In this document: piece by piece, positions 5,897-6,254 of the stretch
Position numbering within the stretch: position 1 is the first letter of the stretch
How the letters are laid out: every line of letters starts with the position of its first letter
Source of the DNA: Lachnospiraceae bacterium
GTDB lineage: Bacteria > Bacillota > Clostridia > Lachnospirales > Lachnospiraceae
Direction: 5' to 3'
NCBI GenBank assembly: GCA_031285465.1
Contig: JAITWD010000198.1
Coordinates: 1 to 6,254, forward strand
DNA: 6,254 nucleotides
Program-made: the position numbers and the translations under genes
The notes under the pieces: generated by a model
Databases searched by the model: none
Told to the model about the DNA's origin: nothing
What the model saw: only the letters and a program-made list of their open reading frames with translations

Positions 5897-5923
5897 TGGA
5901 GAGGCATTGGGAGATTAAGATGA
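5864..5923 (+). CDS. Possible 19-residue leader peptide 2, overlapping the racemase start
   Basis: The second repeat copy again offers a TTG (5864) five bases after a G-run (GGGGG, a weaker SD). The first 11 codons equal those of leader ORF 1 (MKNHRFFKFLF), then the frame diverges to WRGIGRLR and stops at TGA 5921-5923. The stop shares ATGA (5920-5923) with the racemase start, the classic arrangement for translational coupling. It may be real or an accident of the duplication; the weak SD and non-ATG start count against it. Confidence 0.28.
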   Translation: MKNHRFFKFLFWRGIGRLR

Positions 5924-6254
5924 AAACAATCGGATTGATCGGCGGGATGAGCTATAAAAGCACCGTCACCTATTATGAGATTATCAATGAGACGGTTAAG
6001 GAGCAGCTGGGTGGCTTTCACTCGGCTAAGATAGTGCTGTATAGTGTTGATTTTGCGGAGATCGAGGCCGCTCAGACCGCCGGCGACTGGGAAGGTGCCG
6101 GTGATATTCTGGCTGAGGCGGCCCATTGTCTGGAAAACGCCGGCGCAGATTTTATTGTCCTTTGTACCAATACCATGCATAAGGTGGTACCGGCGATGCA
6201 GGCGTCGGTCGGGATTCCTCTCCTTCATATCGCCGATGCATGCGCCGGGCAGTT
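5920..6254 (+). CDS. Aspartate/glutamate racemase family protein, RacX/YgeA-like (partial, N-terminal half)
   Basis: The first 111 residues of a cofactor-independent amino acid racemase of the aspartate/glutamate racemase superfamily, which interconverts L- and D-amino acids through two cysteines. The N-terminus MKTIGLIGGMSYKST is the family's first motif. HSAKIVLYSVDFAEIEAAQ (34-52) and GDWEGAG (55-61) follow, then LCTNTMHKV (81-89), which holds the first catalytic cysteine, C82, and LLHIADA (101-107). The second catalytic cysteine would lie beyond the window. This subgroup includes the broad-specificity racemases YgeA and RacX, so the substrate may not be aspartate. Full members have about 230 residues, so roughly half is present. 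Start: GGGAG (5909-5913) six bases before ATG 5920. An in-frame TTG at 5896 lacks an SD. The gene is read divergently from the chemoreceptor and is preceded by an elaborate repeat-bearing leader. Confidence 0.92.
   Translation, partial: MKTIGLIGGMSYKSTVTYYEIINETVKEQLGGFHSAKIVLYSVDFAEIEAAQTAGDWEGAGDILAEAAHCLENAGADFIVLCTNTMHKVVPAMQASVGIPLLHIADACAGQ

Noticed and set aside
5872..6228. Open frame on the - strand opposite the racemase
   Set aside because: The + strand frame matches racemase motifs throughout; the antisense translation has no recognisable features.

Overview
The window looks like chromosomal DNA of a motile, mid-GC, Gram-positive anaerobe, most likely a clostridium of the Eubacteriales. 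This rests on the style of the proteins: a clostridial-type chemoreceptor without a C-terminal CheR tether, a GH13 glucosidase with an unusual N-terminal extension, strong GAGGAG ribosome binding sites, and very AT-rich intergenic DNA between genes of moderate GC. The genus cannot be fixed from the sequence alone.

Left part (1-2200, + strand): the last 33 codons of what looks like a GPH/MFS-type sugar transporter are followed by a complete GH13 alpha-glucosidase of the oligo-1,6-glucosidase type. Together they read as an uptake-and-hydrolysis pair for alpha-glucosides such as isomaltose, with the enzyme acting in the cytoplasm. A perfect 17-bp-stem hairpin at 2273-2312 with T-runs on both strands ends this unit and also the convergent unit to its right.

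Middle part (2380-5491, - strand): a dCache/HAMP methyl-accepting chemotaxis protein is followed, 49 nt downstream, by a two-span membrane protein of unknown function. No terminator is visible between them, so they are probably co-transcribed from a promoter in the AT-rich region near 5573-5601.

Right part (5492-6254): a 428-bp divergent intergenic region precedes the start of an aspartate/glutamate racemase-family gene (RacX/YgeA-like), which runs off the window. This region is the most interesting stretch. It holds a TTGACA promoter preceded by T-rich tandem repeats. Downstream lies a leader of about 160 nt built from two exact 40-bp direct repeats. Each copy has an SD-like G-run, a TTG start for a short Phe-rich peptide, and a perfect palindrome followed by a T-tract. 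A separate imperfect palindrome sits between the copies, and an 8-bp stem encloses the first SD. The second short ORF ends in an ATGA overlap with the racemase start. This resembles an attenuation or translational-coupling leader, but that role is inference; the repeats, palindromes and overlap are seen directly.
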